A stretch of DNA of 11,199 bases from Dehalococcoidia bacterium (GCA_011170385.1 DUFE01000093.1:2941-14139), one strand, 5' to 3'; shown: positions 1 to 7,852, numbered from the stretch's first letter. The notes: generated from the letters alone by a model not told the origin. Program-made: numbers and translations.

Positions 1-1574
1 TCGACGATAACCGGTGCCGCCAGGTGAGGCAGGCTATTGAACTGCGCCAGCTCCACCCGCTTGGGATCTATCATGATAAGCCTGGTATCGAAGGGGGTAT
101 TGTACATCAGCAGGCAGCAGATTATGGCATTGAGGCAGACGGTCTTACCACTGCCGGTGGCACCGGCGATAAGCAGGTGCGGCATCTTCGCCAAGTCCGC
201 CGAGATGGCTTCTCCGCCGGCTCCCTTACCTAAAGCTATCGCCAGGCTGGACTTCGCCAGAATCTTCTGATAACCATTGGTTTCTATCACCCCGCGCAGG
301 CTGACGGTGCTGAAGGTCGTGTTGGGTACCTCTATACCGACGATGGGCTTGCCCGGCACCGGCGCTTCTATCCTGATGGTCGGCGCCGAGAGCGCCAGAG
401 CCAGATCGTTAGCCAGCGAAGTGATTTTTTCCACCTTGACCCGCGTGCGTGAGACTTCCTCTTCTATATCACTTACTTCGCCGTTTTCGTTCCGTCGTCG
501 TAACTTCCTGGTCTTTACATCCCAGCCGGGCTCGACACCGAACTGCGTAACCGTCGGACCGGCGTTTATCTGCACTACCCTGGCATCAACGCCATAGCTT
601 GCCAGTGCATCCGATATTATCTGCGCCCGCTGGGCGTTATCCGCCTGCCCCAGCTCAACCTCGATAGTCTTCTCCAGTATGTCTATCGGTGGCAGCTTCC
701 ATCCGTCGATTACAACCAGCGATGGTGATTCTCCGTACTTACGCCATACTTCCTGCGCCACCTGCTTCAGATCCGGCGGTTGCTCGTCGGCGGGTTTCGC
801 CGACACCGCCTCGGCTTTAGCCGGCACTGCCCCTCCCATCACCGTCTCTCCATGCGGTATCTCCGGCGGCACCAGCACCGCCGGTGGCACCAGCTTCTCA
901 GATGGGGCCCTGACATCATCGTGCCTGGCGTATGCCGTTTCCTTGAAGGGATGTTGTTCTTCCTGCCCTGGCCTGGGAGAAGGCGGCGGCGATTTTACCA
1001 GATCCACCAGCCACGATACCGCTCGCTTCAAAGCCCACCAGCACAGCCGTGGCGCCACAAGGACGATTCCCAGAAGGAACAGTCCTACAACACGTAATAC
1101 ACCGATGGTGGTATCGCTGCTTATAAGTACATCCCCGAAGCGCCCGCCGATACCAAATAGCGCCAGAACCCCCCAGACGGTAAAGAAGAAGGCTGCCACT
1201 CCCAACCATATATTCCACTGGTATAGCTTCCAGCGAGTGATGAATGCCAATATCTGCCGCCGGAAGATAATACCGATAATAATGATAGCTGCCAGTGCGA
1301 TAAGAATCAGACCCCAGCCGAACAACCCCAGTGTGCTCTCGGTAACGTCTTCCGCCCATGCGGCGATGTTATCCCACTGCCAGAAGAGCACCGCCAGTAC
1401 GGCGATCAAAATTATTAACCGCCGCACCCAGGGCGACCATAGAAATCGGAAAAATCCACCCATAATCTCACCAAAACCGGAGCTGGATCTCTTTTTTGCA
1501 GATACGTTGTTACCAACCCGGGGCTTTCTCTTCTTTACAACAGCCTTCTTTTTAGCCGGAGTCTTTCCTGCCAT
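1..1574 (-). CDS. ftsK: DNA translocase FtsK/SpoIIIE (partial, C-terminus beyond left edge)
   Basis: Reading the minus strand from the ATG at 1574 gives an uninterrupted frame of about 524 residues running off the window. It is a membrane-anchored, ATP-driven translocase that pumps chromosomal DNA during segregation and division. Visible parts in order: a lysine-rich N-terminus (about 1-30); four hydrophobic segments near 53-67, 84-104, 121-143 and 158-180; a proline/alanine-rich linker (about 190-270); the FtsK alpha/beta region with GPTVTQFGVEP at 339-349; and Walker A GATGSGKT at 471-478, followed by the family motif IDPKRVEL. Walker B, the rest of the motor and the gamma domain lie outside. 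A charged stretch at about 352-375, with RKLRRRNENGE, is extra relative to textbook FtsK; I recall similar stretches in Chloroflexota FtsK. It starts 13 nt after the RNase J stop, with a GGGGG ribosome site in the gap. Identity is firm; the start is likely. Confidence 0.95.
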   Translation of the reverse strand, partial: MAGKTPAKKKAVVKKRKPRVGNNVSAKKRSSSGFGEIMGGFFRFLWSPWVRRLIILIAVLAVLFWQWDNIAAWAEDVTESTLGLFGWGLILIALAAIIIIGIIFRRQILAFITRWKLYQWNIWLGVAAFFFTVWGVLALFGIGGRFGDVLISSDTTIGVLRVVGLFLLGIVLVAPRLCWWALKRAVSWLVDLVKSPPPSPRPGQEEQHPFKETAYARHDDVRAPSEKLVPPAVLVPPEIPHGETVMGGAVPAKAEAVSAKPADEQPPDLKQVAQEVWRKYGESPSLVVIDGWKLPPIDILEKTIEVELGQADNAQRAQIISDALASYGVDARVVQINAGPTVTQFGVEPGWDVKTRKLRRRNENGEVSDIEEEVSRTRVKVEKITSLANDLALALSAPTIRIEAPVPGKPIVGIEVPNTTFSTVSLRGVIETNGYQKILAKSSLAIALGKGAGGEAISADLAKMPHLLIAGATGSGKTVCLNAIICCLLMYNTPFDTRLIMIDPKRVELAQFNSLPHLAAPVIV

Positions 1575-1587
1575 ATAAGCCCCCGAA

Positions 1588-3270
1588 CTATACCTTTACC
1601 ATAACCGGCAGAATCATCGGGCGGCGCTTGGTTTTCTCGTAGTAGAAGTTATTTAAAGCCGTCCTGACCTTGTTATCAGCAAAGCTCAATTCTGCTTTAT
1701 GCTTACCGCCGTGATCCATAATTTCAGCGACCAGATCGCAGCTTTCTTCAAGCATATCCTTGGCTTCGTTGGTATCGACAAAACCGCGAGATACGATATC
1801 AGGGCGCCCTACCAGCTTGCCCGTCTGCTTGTTGACGGCGATAATGACCACTACTATACCATCCCGCGATAGCATCCGCCGGTTTCGCAGCACGATTCCC
1901 CCGACATCGCCGACGCTCAAACCATCCACATAAACGTTGCCTGAAGCTACCTTGCCGATAACCCTGCCCGCATTTGATCCTAGCTCCAGTATATCACCGT
2001 CCTCAAGGATAAAGATATGCTCTTCCGTGATGCCCACCTGGCGTGCCAACTGAGCATGAAAGCTCAAATGGCGATACTCACCGTGCACGGGAACGAAAAA
2101 CCTGGGCTTGACCAGGCTCAACAGCAGCTTAAGCTCTTCCTGGCTGGCGTGCCCATGGACATGAACCTGTGCCACCTTATCGTAAAACACCTGCGCGCCC
2201 TGCTTGAAAAGGCTGTCCATTGTCCGGTTTACCAGCGACTCGTTGCCCGGGATAGGCGAAGCTGATATAACCACGGTATCGCCGCGGGTTATGCTGACGT
2301 GGCGGTGATCGCGGTTGGCGATACGCACCAGCCCCGACGTGGGCTCTCCCTGGCTGCCGGTGGTAATGATGATCACCTTATCGTGGGGCATACCCTTCAA
2401 CTCTTCTATGCGTGCCAGGACGCCTTCCGGAGCCTTAAGGTAGCCCAGCTCCAGAGCTATCTTCGCCGTATCGCTCATACTGCGACCGATAACGAAAACG
2501 CGTCGTCGACACTTGGCAGCTACATCGATAACCTGCTGCAAACGGGACACCAGCGATGCAAAGGTGGTAACTATAACCCGCCCCGGGGCGTTTGTCATTA
2601 TCTGATCCAGGGCTTCGCCTATTACCCTCTCCGAAGGTGTATAACCAGGCAACTCGGCGTAGGTGGAATCAGAGAAGAGGAGCAGGACTCCCTGCGCCCC
2701 CAGCTGCGCCAGCCTCGAGAGATTGGTCGGCTCGCCGTTGACCGGTGTATAGTCCACCTTAAAATCACCGGTATGCACGATGTTGCCCAATGGTGTCTGG
2801 ATTATTATTCCCATGGCGTCGGGGATGCTGTGACACACGGGGAAAAGCTCTATCTTGAACCTGCCCAGCATAAATGGGCTACCGGGTGGGACCACATTGA
2901 GCGCCGACTTCAGCTCCGCCTTGCGCTCCTTGAGCTTTACCGATATAAGCCCTTTAGCCAGCTTGCTGCAGTAGACAGGTACATCAAGCTGCGGCAGGAC
3001 ATAGGGCAGAGCGCCGATATGGTCTTCGTGGGCATGGGTTATAACTATGCCCCGTATCTTGCTCTTGTTTTCCAGAAGGTAGCTTATATCCGGGATTACT
3101 AGGTCTATGCCCAGCATTTCTTCTTCCGGAAACATCAACCCGGAATCGATGACGATGATATCCTCCCCATACTCCACCACCATCATATTCTTGCCGATTT
3201 CACCCAGCCCGCCGAGGGGGATTACTTTAAGCCTCTGTTTGGCTCTGGTTTTGGTTCTTACTCTTGTCAT
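1588..3270 (-). CDS. rnj: Ribonuclease J (metallo-beta-lactamase/beta-CASP RNase)
   Basis: This 560-residue cytoplasmic enzyme has the usual length of RNase J, which combines 5'-3' exonuclease and endonuclease activity in mRNA decay and rRNA maturation. The metal-binding motif HAHEDH is at residues 79-84, H147 sits in PVCHS, and HTGD is at 166-169. The beta-CASP region includes SDST at 200-203, TTGSQGEP at 303-310 and HVHGHAS from 370. A late histidine lies in PVHGEYRH (H396). The typical C-terminal RNase J domain follows, ending in PVMVKV. The residue after SDST is tyrosine, where asparagine is common. The start has a GAGG ribosome site overlapping the TGA stop of the upstream glycosylase gene, 7 nt away, so translation is probably coupled. 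RNase J next to FtsK is a recurrent bacterial arrangement. I see no feature separating J1-like from J2-like roles. Confidence 0.96.
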   Translation of the reverse strand: MTRVRTKTRAKQRLKVIPLGGLGEIGKNMMVVEYGEDIIVIDSGLMFPEEEMLGIDLVIPDISYLLENKSKIRGIVITHAHEDHIGALPYVLPQLDVPVYCSKLAKGLISVKLKERKAELKSALNVVPPGSPFMLGRFKIELFPVCHSIPDAMGIIIQTPLGNIVHTGDFKVDYTPVNGEPTNLSRLAQLGAQGVLLLFSDSTYAELPGYTPSERVIGEALDQIMTNAPGRVIVTTFASLVSRLQQVIDVAAKCRRRVFVIGRSMSDTAKIALELGYLKAPEGVLARIEELKGMPHDKVIIITTGSQGEPTSGLVRIANRDHRHVSITRGDTVVISASPIPGNESLVNRTMDSLFKQGAQVFYDKVAQVHVHGHASQEELKLLLSLVKPRFFVPVHGEYRHLSFHAQLARQVGITEEHIFILEDGDILELGSNAGRVIGKVASGNVYVDGLSVGDVGGIVLRNRRMLSRDGIVVVIIAVNKQTGKLVGRPDIVSRGFVDTNEAKDMLEESCDLVAEIMDHGGKHKAELSFADNKVRTALNNFYYEKTKRRPMILPVMVKV

Positions 3271-3277
3271 TTAATCC

Positions 3278-3880
3278 TCAAAACATATTCAGTTGCTTTG
3301 ACACCGGTTCCTGGCTAGCTTCGGGTATACCCTTCGCCTGCGCCAGGAGCGTCGGAATCTTCAGCATATCCGCCTTTATCGCCTCCCGCAGGTTCTGCTG
3401 GTGCAGCGCGGCCGCAGGGTGATACATGGCGTAATAGAGGATACCATCGTGCTTTTCGGCGGTGCCGTGAATCCTGCTTATAGTCTTTCCGGGGAAGAAC
3501 AGCGCCATGGAATAACGACCCAGGGTAACTATCATCTTTGGGCGGATAATTTTGATCTGGCGGTCCAACCAGGGGCGGCAGTTGACTATCTCTTGCGGTA
3601 GCGGGTCGCGGTTCTGCTGCGGGCGAGTCTTAATCACGTTGGTTATGTAAACTTGCTCTCGCTTCAATCCGATTAACCCCAGAAGCTCATCCAGGAACTT
3701 GCCCGCCGGACCGACGAAAGGCCTGCCCTGCTGGTCTTCGTGCCAGCCAGGCGCCTCGCCGATAAACATTATGTCCGCGTTTTCTGCACCTTCACCCGGT
3801 ACGGCATTGGTTCGGTAGCGGGCAATCTCACACTGGCGGCAGTTCTTGATTTCCTCATAGAGCTCGGTAAGCGCTGACAT
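3278..3880 (-). CDS. Family 4 uracil-DNA glycosylase (Fe-S type), atypical third cluster ligand
   Basis: This type 4 (UDGa-like) uracil-DNA glycosylase excises uracil from DNA at the start of base excision repair. Numbered from the ATG at 3898, it shows CRQC at 20-23, the active-site motif GEAPG at 47-51 followed by HEDQQGRPFVGPAG, the segment YITNVIKTRP at 84-93, NCRP at 106-109, and the second motif YHPAAAL at 159-165. Family 4 enzymes normally bind a 4Fe-4S cluster with four cysteines, the third in a KCRP motif. Here that position is threonine (T91), while C20, C23 and C107 remain. I chose the ATG at 3880 because the promoter -10 box overlaps the ATG at 3898, which would then lie upstream of transcription. 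The 3880 start has AAAAGGA before it, and its N-terminus fits the family. It heads the operon with RNase J and FtsK. Confidence 0.92.
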   Translation of the reverse strand: MSALTELYEEIKNCRQCEIARYRTNAVPGEGAENADIMFIGEAPGWHEDQQGRPFVGPAGKFLDELLGLIGLKREQVYITNVIKTRPQQNRDPLPQEIVNCRPWLDRQIKIIRPKMIVTLGRYSMALFFPGKTISRIHGTAEKHDGILYYAMYHPAAALHQQNLREAIKADMLKIPTLLAQAKGIPEASQEPVSKQLNMF

Positions 3881-3896
3881 GGTATCCTTTTCATCC

Positions 3897-3925
3897 ATGA
3901 TAACACGGGCAATATGTCAAGTCAA
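3897..3925 (-). promoter_or_regulatory. Sigma70-type promoter for the udg-rnj-ftsK operon
   Basis: On the minus strand, TTGACT (3925-3920) is followed after exactly 17 nt by TATCAT (3902-3897). Each hexamer matches consensus at 5 of 6 positions. Transcription would start near 3890, leaving about 10 nt of leader before the ATG at 3880, just enough for the AAAAGGA ribosome site. A TTGACA four bases further downstream is too close to the -10 (about 12-13 nt) and is probably not the functional -35. Confidence 0.7.
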
Positions 3926-3930
3926 TTTGA

Positions 3931-3988
3931 TTTACCACGGCAACATCCGCTGCCGACAAACGGATATAAATCAGCGATTTGTGGTAAA
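3931..3988. repeat. Inverted repeat in the divergent intergenic region
   Basis: TTTACCAC at 3931-3938 is repeated as its exact reverse complement GTGGTAAA at 3981-3988, with 42 nt between. A second shorter pair, ACAAA (3956-3960) and TTTGT (3978-3982), lies inside. The pair sits between the divergent glycosylase operon and the glycosyltransferase gene, upstream of the minus-strand promoter. It could be paired regulator half-sites or chance; no regulator is named by the sequence. TAAAAT at 3985-3990 could be a -10 for the rightward gene, but no good -35 accompanies it. Confidence 0.3.
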
Positions 3989-4029
3989 ATATCCATCTAG
4001 AAGCACCAGTAACCGATGATAACTTTCTT

Positions 4030-5148
4030 ATGAATAAAACCGTTTCGCTGATTGTACCCACCTACAACGAGCATGACAATATAGCACCGCTGGTCGAGCG
4101 TATACATTGCGCCCTTTCTCCCCGCGACTACGAAATACTATTTATAGACGATGACAGCACCGACGGTACCGCCGATGCAGCTTCATCATTATTGGAAAAG
4201 TATCCTGTCAGGGTAATCGTCCGCAAGGATAAGAAAGGGCTGGCTTCAGCGGTCGTAGACGGACTAAACCATATCAACGGCGATGTCATCGCCGTAATGG
4301 ATGCCGATCTGCAGCACCCGCCGGAGGTTCTTCCTGGCCTGCTCAAGGCTATCACGGAAGAAGACGCCGATGTAGCCATCGGCTCCAGATATGTTCCCGG
4401 GGGCGGCTGCCAGGGATGGAGCCTTACCAGAAAAATCATCTCCAGGGGGGCTATCTTCATCGCCCACCTGCTGCTGCCGGCGACGAGGAAGGTTAAAGAC
4501 CCGATGTCTGGTTTCTTTGCCTTCCGCAGGAACGTGGTCAAAGATGCCCGCTTGAACCCTTCCGGCTTCAAGATACTCCTGGAGATACTTATGATGGGCA
4601 GGTTTAACAGGGTTGCAGAAGTACCCTTTATCTTCGTCACCAGGGAGAGGGGCGAAAGCAAGCTCAACGCCCGCCAGCAGCTGGACTACCTGAAGCATAT
4701 CTACAGCCTGATGCGGCGGACGGGTGAGCTGACGAGGTTCATCAAGTTCTGTCTGGTGGGCGGCAGCGGCGTTATCGTTAACTACGGGCTTTACTGGATA
4801 CTGACGCGCTTTGCCGGTTTCACCCCCATCGACGATATGGCTGCCGGCGGTATCACCTCCGGCAATCTGGCGATGGCTATCAGCATCGAAACGTCCATAA
4901 TCACCAACTTCCTGCTCAACAACTATTTTACCTTCGCCGACCGCAAGGTGCGCAAAGCCGGAGCTTTCTTCAGGGCGCTGCTTAATTTCAACCTGATATG
5001 TATTATCGGCGGCTTGATTCAGATAGGCGTCGCCAACCTTTTCGCCGTCGTTTTTGGCGTTAACGACCTCATCGCCGTTCTGGCAGGCATCGCCGTAGCG
5101 ACTTTGTGGAACTACTTTCTCAACAACTGGTTGACATGGAAACACTGA
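4030..5148 (+). CDS. GT2 polyprenyl-phosphate sugar transferase fused to GtrA membrane domain
   Basis: This 372-residue protein joins two modules. Residues 1-230 form a GT-A glycosyltransferase of the dolichol-phosphate mannosyltransferase (DPM1-like) type: IVPTYNE at 8-14, the nucleotide-sugar motif DDDSTDGT at 40-47, the catalytic-metal motif DADLQHPPE at 91-99, and GSRYVPGG at 118-125. Residues 235-371 are a GtrA-like domain with four hydrophobic segments and the related motifs NFLLNNYFTF (293-302) and NYFLNNWLTW (361-370). The family moves a hexose from GDP- or UDP-sugar onto a polyprenyl phosphate and helps deliver it across the membrane; mannose is likely but not proven. Its 3' end overlaps the PMT-type gene by 13 nt, suggesting it makes that enzyme's donor. 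No clear ribosome site precedes the ATG, so the start is only fairly certain. Confidence 0.92.
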   Translation: MNKTVSLIVPTYNEHDNIAPLVERIHCALSPRDYEILFIDDDSTDGTADAASSLLEKYPVRVIVRKDKKGLASAVVDGLNHINGDVIAVMDADLQHPPEVLPGLLKAITEEDADVAIGSRYVPGGGCQGWSLTRKIISRGAIFIAHLLLPATRKVKDPMSGFFAFRRNVVKDARLNPSGFKILLEILMMGRFNRVAEVPFIFVTRERGESKLNARQQLDYLKHIYSLMRRTGELTRFIKFCLVGGSGVIVNYGLYWILTRFAGFTPIDDMAAGGITSGNLAMAISIETSIITNFLLNNYFTFADRKVRKAGAFFRALLNFNLICIIGGLIQIGVANLFAVVFGVNDLIAVLAGIAVATLWNYFLNNWLTWKH

Positions 5149-6503
5149 AAGACTTGATAAGAAGATTCACCAGGTGGGAATACTGTGGGCTGGTGGTGCT
5201 GGTGGTCATCATTCTGACCCTGCATCTTAGCACTATTATGCAGCCCGACCGCCCCCTGTTCGACGAGCTGCATTATGTCCCCGATGCCAGGGTCGTCATG
5301 GGCGGTGATGCCACCGAGCGCCCTGAGCACACCCCCTTGAGCAAGCTGTTTATCATCGGTGGTATGGAACTGTTCGGTGATAATCCCGTCGGCTGGCGCT
5401 TCTTCCCTATCGTCTTCAGTATCACCGGTATCGTTTTCTTCTACCTCATCTGCCGCCGCCTGAACCTGTCGAAAAAGGTCGCCTTCATCGCCACCTTTCT
5501 GCTAGGGCTGGAGAACCTTACCTTCGTCCACGGGCACATCGCCATGCTGGACATTTACAGTGTAACCTTTGCCCTGCTCTCCTTCTGGCTATATCTGAAG
5601 GGGCGGTATATAACATGCGGAATAGCGATAGGTTTGAGCGCCCTGACGAAGCTCACCGGTGTCCTGACGATACTGGTAATCGGGCTGCACTGGATTCTGA
5701 ACGGGGGACTGCTGAAAACCTGGCGGCAGTTTCGCATAATATACCGGCTGCTTACCCGTAAAGTCATGCGCCGATGGCGCCTGCTGACATGGTTCCTGAC
5801 AACGCGGATATGGAAACGGCTTCGTTTTATCCCGTCAATGCTTGCCGCCCCTATAACCTTCCTCGGCTTGATGCCGCTGATGGACTATGGCGTTTTTCAT
5901 GAATGGCAGAACCCTATCAAGCGGATACAGGAGATGATGGATATATCTGGAAGCATAACCTACGACTGGGTAGAGGTAGGAACCGGCAGCCGTCCCTGGA
6001 TGTGGGTGCTGACGCCGGAGGTTATGCCCTACTGGTACAATCCCGACTACACCGGCATGATAAGCCCTACCCTGTGGGTATTTATTATGCCGCTGGTGCT
6101 ATATATCATTTATCGGACGATAAGAGGCAACACGCCGATGCTGTTCCCACTTTCTTGGTTTATCGGCAGCTACCTTTTCTGGATACCGGTCAGCCTCATT
6201 ACCGACAGGGTCACCTACCTTTTCTATTTCTACCCCACTGTCGGGGCGATAGCTCTCGGGCTGACTATAGCCATATCTCCACTGCTGAACAGAGCCATAG
6301 GGCGGGGGGTTATAGCCATCTATTTGCTATTGCACGCTGTCGCCTTTATCATCATCTCACCGGTAGCCCTGTGCTGGTCGATTCCGCTTTGCCTGCTGCT
6401 TTTTATCTTCACCATCTGGTTTACCGGTTTGGGCGAAGGATTTCGCTTCCACCGCATGGAAAAACCGCCCGAAGTCCAGGTTGATATGCCACTAAAACAA
6501 TAG
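5136..6503 (+). CDS. PMT-family (GT39-like) membrane mannosyltransferase
   Basis: This is a polytopic membrane protein of 455 residues with about ten hydrophobic spans. It resembles protein O-mannosyltransferases and related GT-C enzymes, which use a polyprenyl-phosphate sugar to glycosylate acceptors outside the cytoplasm. Family marks are the acidic motif FDELHYVPDAR at 42-52 in the first external loop, the EHTPLSKL segment at 64-71 (equivalent to E-HPPLGK), VHGHIAMLD at 131-139, and RVTYLFYFYP at 358-367. A basic, tryptophan-rich stretch at about 193-231 forms a probable cytoplasmic loop. It begins inside the end of the upstream GT2/GtrA gene; a GTG at 5106 in the same frame would add 10 residues. 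I prefer the ATG at 5136, though neither has a strong ribosome site. The acceptor is unknown; an ArnT-like lipid-modifying role is an alternative. Confidence 0.85.
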   Translation: METLKDLIRRFTRWEYCGLVVLVVIILTLHLSTIMQPDRPLFDELHYVPDARVVMGGDATERPEHTPLSKLFIIGGMELFGDNPVGWRFFPIVFSITGIVFFYLICRRLNLSKKVAFIATFLLGLENLTFVHGHIAMLDIYSVTFALLSFWLYLKGRYITCGIAIGLSALTKLTGVLTILVIGLHWILNGGLLKTWRQFRIIYRLLTRKVMRRWRLLTWFLTTRIWKRLRFIPSMLAAPITFLGLMPLMDYGVFHEWQNPIKRIQEMMDISGSITYDWVEVGTGSRPWMWVLTPEVMPYWYNPDYTGMISPTLWVFIMPLVLYIIYRTIRGNTPMLFPLSWFIGSYLFWIPVSLITDRVTYLFYFYPTVGAIALGLTIAISPLLNRAIGRGVIAIYLLLHAVAFIIISPVALCWSIPLCLLLFIFTIWFTGLGEGFRFHRMEKPPEVQVDMPLKQ

Positions 6504-6526
6504 TAAAATACACCGTATCCCAATTT

Positions 6527-6542
6527 TATAATGAAGGGGAGA
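6527..6542 (+). promoter_or_regulatory. glyA start region: ribosome site and possible -10
   Basis: AAGGGGAG at 6534-6541 lies just before the ATG at 6546 and decides that start over the in-frame ATG at 6531, which has no ribosome site. TATAAT at 6527-6532 could be the -10 of a glyA promoter with a very short leader, but no recognisable -35 lies 16-18 nt upstream. glyA may equally be read through from the glycosyltransferase genes. The ribosome site is solid; the promoter is weak. Confidence 0.4.
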
Positions 6543-6545
6543 GCT

Positions 6546-7790
6546 ATGAGCTTAAGCCAGACCGACCCCGATGTCTACCAGGCTATCGAACTGGAGAGGA
6601 AAAGACAGCGGGAAACGATAAACCTTATCGCTTCAGAAAACTACACCAGCCGCTCGGTGCTGGAAGCCCAGGGATCCTTCCTTACCAACAAGTACGCCGA
6701 GGGCTACCCCGGCATGCGCTACTACGGCGGCTGTGATAACATGGACACCATCGAAACCCTGGCTATAGAGCGAGCTAAAAAGCTGTTCCATACCGACCAT
6801 GCCAATGTCCAGCCTCATAGCGGGGCGCAGGCGAACATGGCGGCTTACTATGTACTGCTGGAGTACGGGGATACCGTCCTGGGTATGGACCTGGCTCACG
6901 GCGGGCACCTCACCCACGGTGCCAGAGCCAACTTCTCCGGTAAGTCCTATAACTTCGTCACCTACGGAATCAACCTGGAAACAGAGCGAATCGACTATCA
7001 TGAGGTGAAGAAGCTTGCCCTTAAGCATAAACCAAAGCTGATTGTAACCGGTGCCAGCGCTTATCCCAGAATCATAGATTTCGAACGCTTCCACCGCATC
7101 GCCGACCTGGTAGGGGCAAAGCTGCTTGCCGATATCGCCCATATCGCCGGCATGGTCGCGGCTGGCCTGCACCCAACACCGGTACCCTACACAGATATAG
7201 TGACCTCGACCACTCACAAGACGTTGCGGGGACCTAGGGGCGGTTTCGTCCTGTGCGGTAAGGAGCTGGCTTCCGCCATAGACGCCGCCGTTTTCCCCAG
7301 GATGCAGGGCGGGCCGTTAATGCATGTAATAGCCGCCAAAGCCGTTGCCTTCGATGAAGCCCTGAAGCCGGACTTCCTCACCTACCAGAAGGCGATACTA
7401 GACAATGCCCTGGTGCTGGCAACCGAGCTCAAGAAGCATGGGCTGCGCCTTATATCCGGCGGTACGGATAACCACCTTGTGCTGGTAGACCTTAGCCCTA
7501 TTGGCGCTAACGGCAAGCAAGCCGAGGAAGCCCTGGGCAGAGCCGGCATCGTTGTCAACCGTAACCAGACGCCATTCGGCAACCACCAGCCGGCAAGCAT
7601 CACCAACGGCATCCGACTGGGTACACCGGCGGTAACCAGCCGTGGCTTCGGCAAGGCAGAGATGAAGCTCATCGCCTCAATGTTGGTAAGGGTTATCAGC
7701 CATATCGATGACACAGCCGTTCAGCGGCAGGTAAAGGAAGAAACGCTGCAGATGTGCAGCCGCTTCCCCGTGCCGGCGATAGACGACTAG
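6546..7790 (+). CDS. glyA: Serine hydroxymethyltransferase
   Basis: This 414-residue cytoplasmic PLP enzyme converts serine and tetrahydrofolate to glycine and 5,10-methylene-tetrahydrofolate, the main source of one-carbon units. Its length and motifs are typical for bacteria: INLIASENYTS near the N-terminus, NKYAEGYPGMRYYGG, QPHSGAQAN, LAHGGHLTHG, and the PLP-lysine motif TSTTHKTLRGPRGG with the lysine at residue 225. C-terminal landmarks are GGTDNHL and NGIRLGTPAVTSRG. The start at 6546 is chosen for its strong AAGGGGAG ribosome site; starting at 6531 would add five residues. It lies 42 nt after the membrane mannosyltransferase gene and is closed by a hairpin terminator. No residue appears abnormal. 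Identification is certain. Confidence 0.98.
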   Translation: MSLSQTDPDVYQAIELERKRQRETINLIASENYTSRSVLEAQGSFLTNKYAEGYPGMRYYGGCDNMDTIETLAIERAKKLFHTDHANVQPHSGAQANMAAYYVLLEYGDTVLGMDLAHGGHLTHGARANFSGKSYNFVTYGINLETERIDYHEVKKLALKHKPKLIVTGASAYPRIIDFERFHRIADLVGAKLLADIAHIAGMVAAGLHPTPVPYTDIVTSTTHKTLRGPRGGFVLCGKELASAIDAAVFPRMQGGPLMHVIAAKAVAFDEALKPDFLTYQKAILDNALVLATELKKHGLRLISGGTDNHLVLVDLSPIGANGKQAEEALGRAGIVVNRNQTPFGNHQPASITNGIRLGTPAVTSRGFGKAEMKLIASMLVRVISHIDDTAVQRQVKEETLQMCSRFPVPAIDD

Positions 7791-7813
7791 ATTTTTAGAA
7801 TCCTATCCCCTTT

Positions 7814-7852
7814 ATCCCCTTTCCCCTGTAAGAGGAGGGGGATTTTTGTTTT
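7814..7852 (+). terminator. Probable intrinsic terminator after glyA
   Basis: ATCCCC at 7814-7819 pairs with GGGGAT at 7837-7842 around a C-rich/G-rich inner stem with TGTAAG at the loop, and TTTTTGTTTT follows. The stem is imperfect, but position and T-run fit a rho-independent terminator. The C-rich/TGTAAG/G-rich core resembles the hairpin at 9653-9678, so it may be a repeat copy serving as terminator. Confidence 0.6.

Noticed and set aside
916..1359. Minus-strand frame overlapping ftsK in another register
   Set aside because: It is out of frame with the FtsK reading and shows no domain, ribosome site or plausible start.
679..1578. Long open frame on the plus strand opposite ftsK (about 299 codons)
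   Set aside because: The minus strand here encodes a continuous FtsK with recognisable membrane spans and motifs. The plus-strand translation is low-complexity (Ser/Thr/Arg/Pro-rich) without family features, as expected for the antisense of a GC-rich gene.
2299..3102. 267-codon open frame antisense to RNase J
   Set aside because: RNase J is unambiguous on the other strand, and the antisense product has no recognisable motif or ribosome site.
3910..3922. TTGACA close to the udg promoter as the -35 box
   Set aside because: It is only about 12-13 nt from the -10. The overlapping TTGACT four bases upstream gives the correct 17-nt spacing.
4264..5145. 293-codon open frame antisense to the GT2/GtrA gene
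   Set aside because: The plus strand carries all glycosyltransferase and GtrA motifs. The antisense frame is a compositional shadow.
5903..6484. 193-codon frame in another register within the PMT-type gene
   Set aside because: The product is His/Arg/Tyr-rich with no hydrophobic pattern, while the overlapping frame gives clean membrane spans and family motifs.
6633..7217. 194-codon frame antisense to glyA
   Set aside because: glyA is certain on the plus strand and the antisense frame lacks supporting signals.
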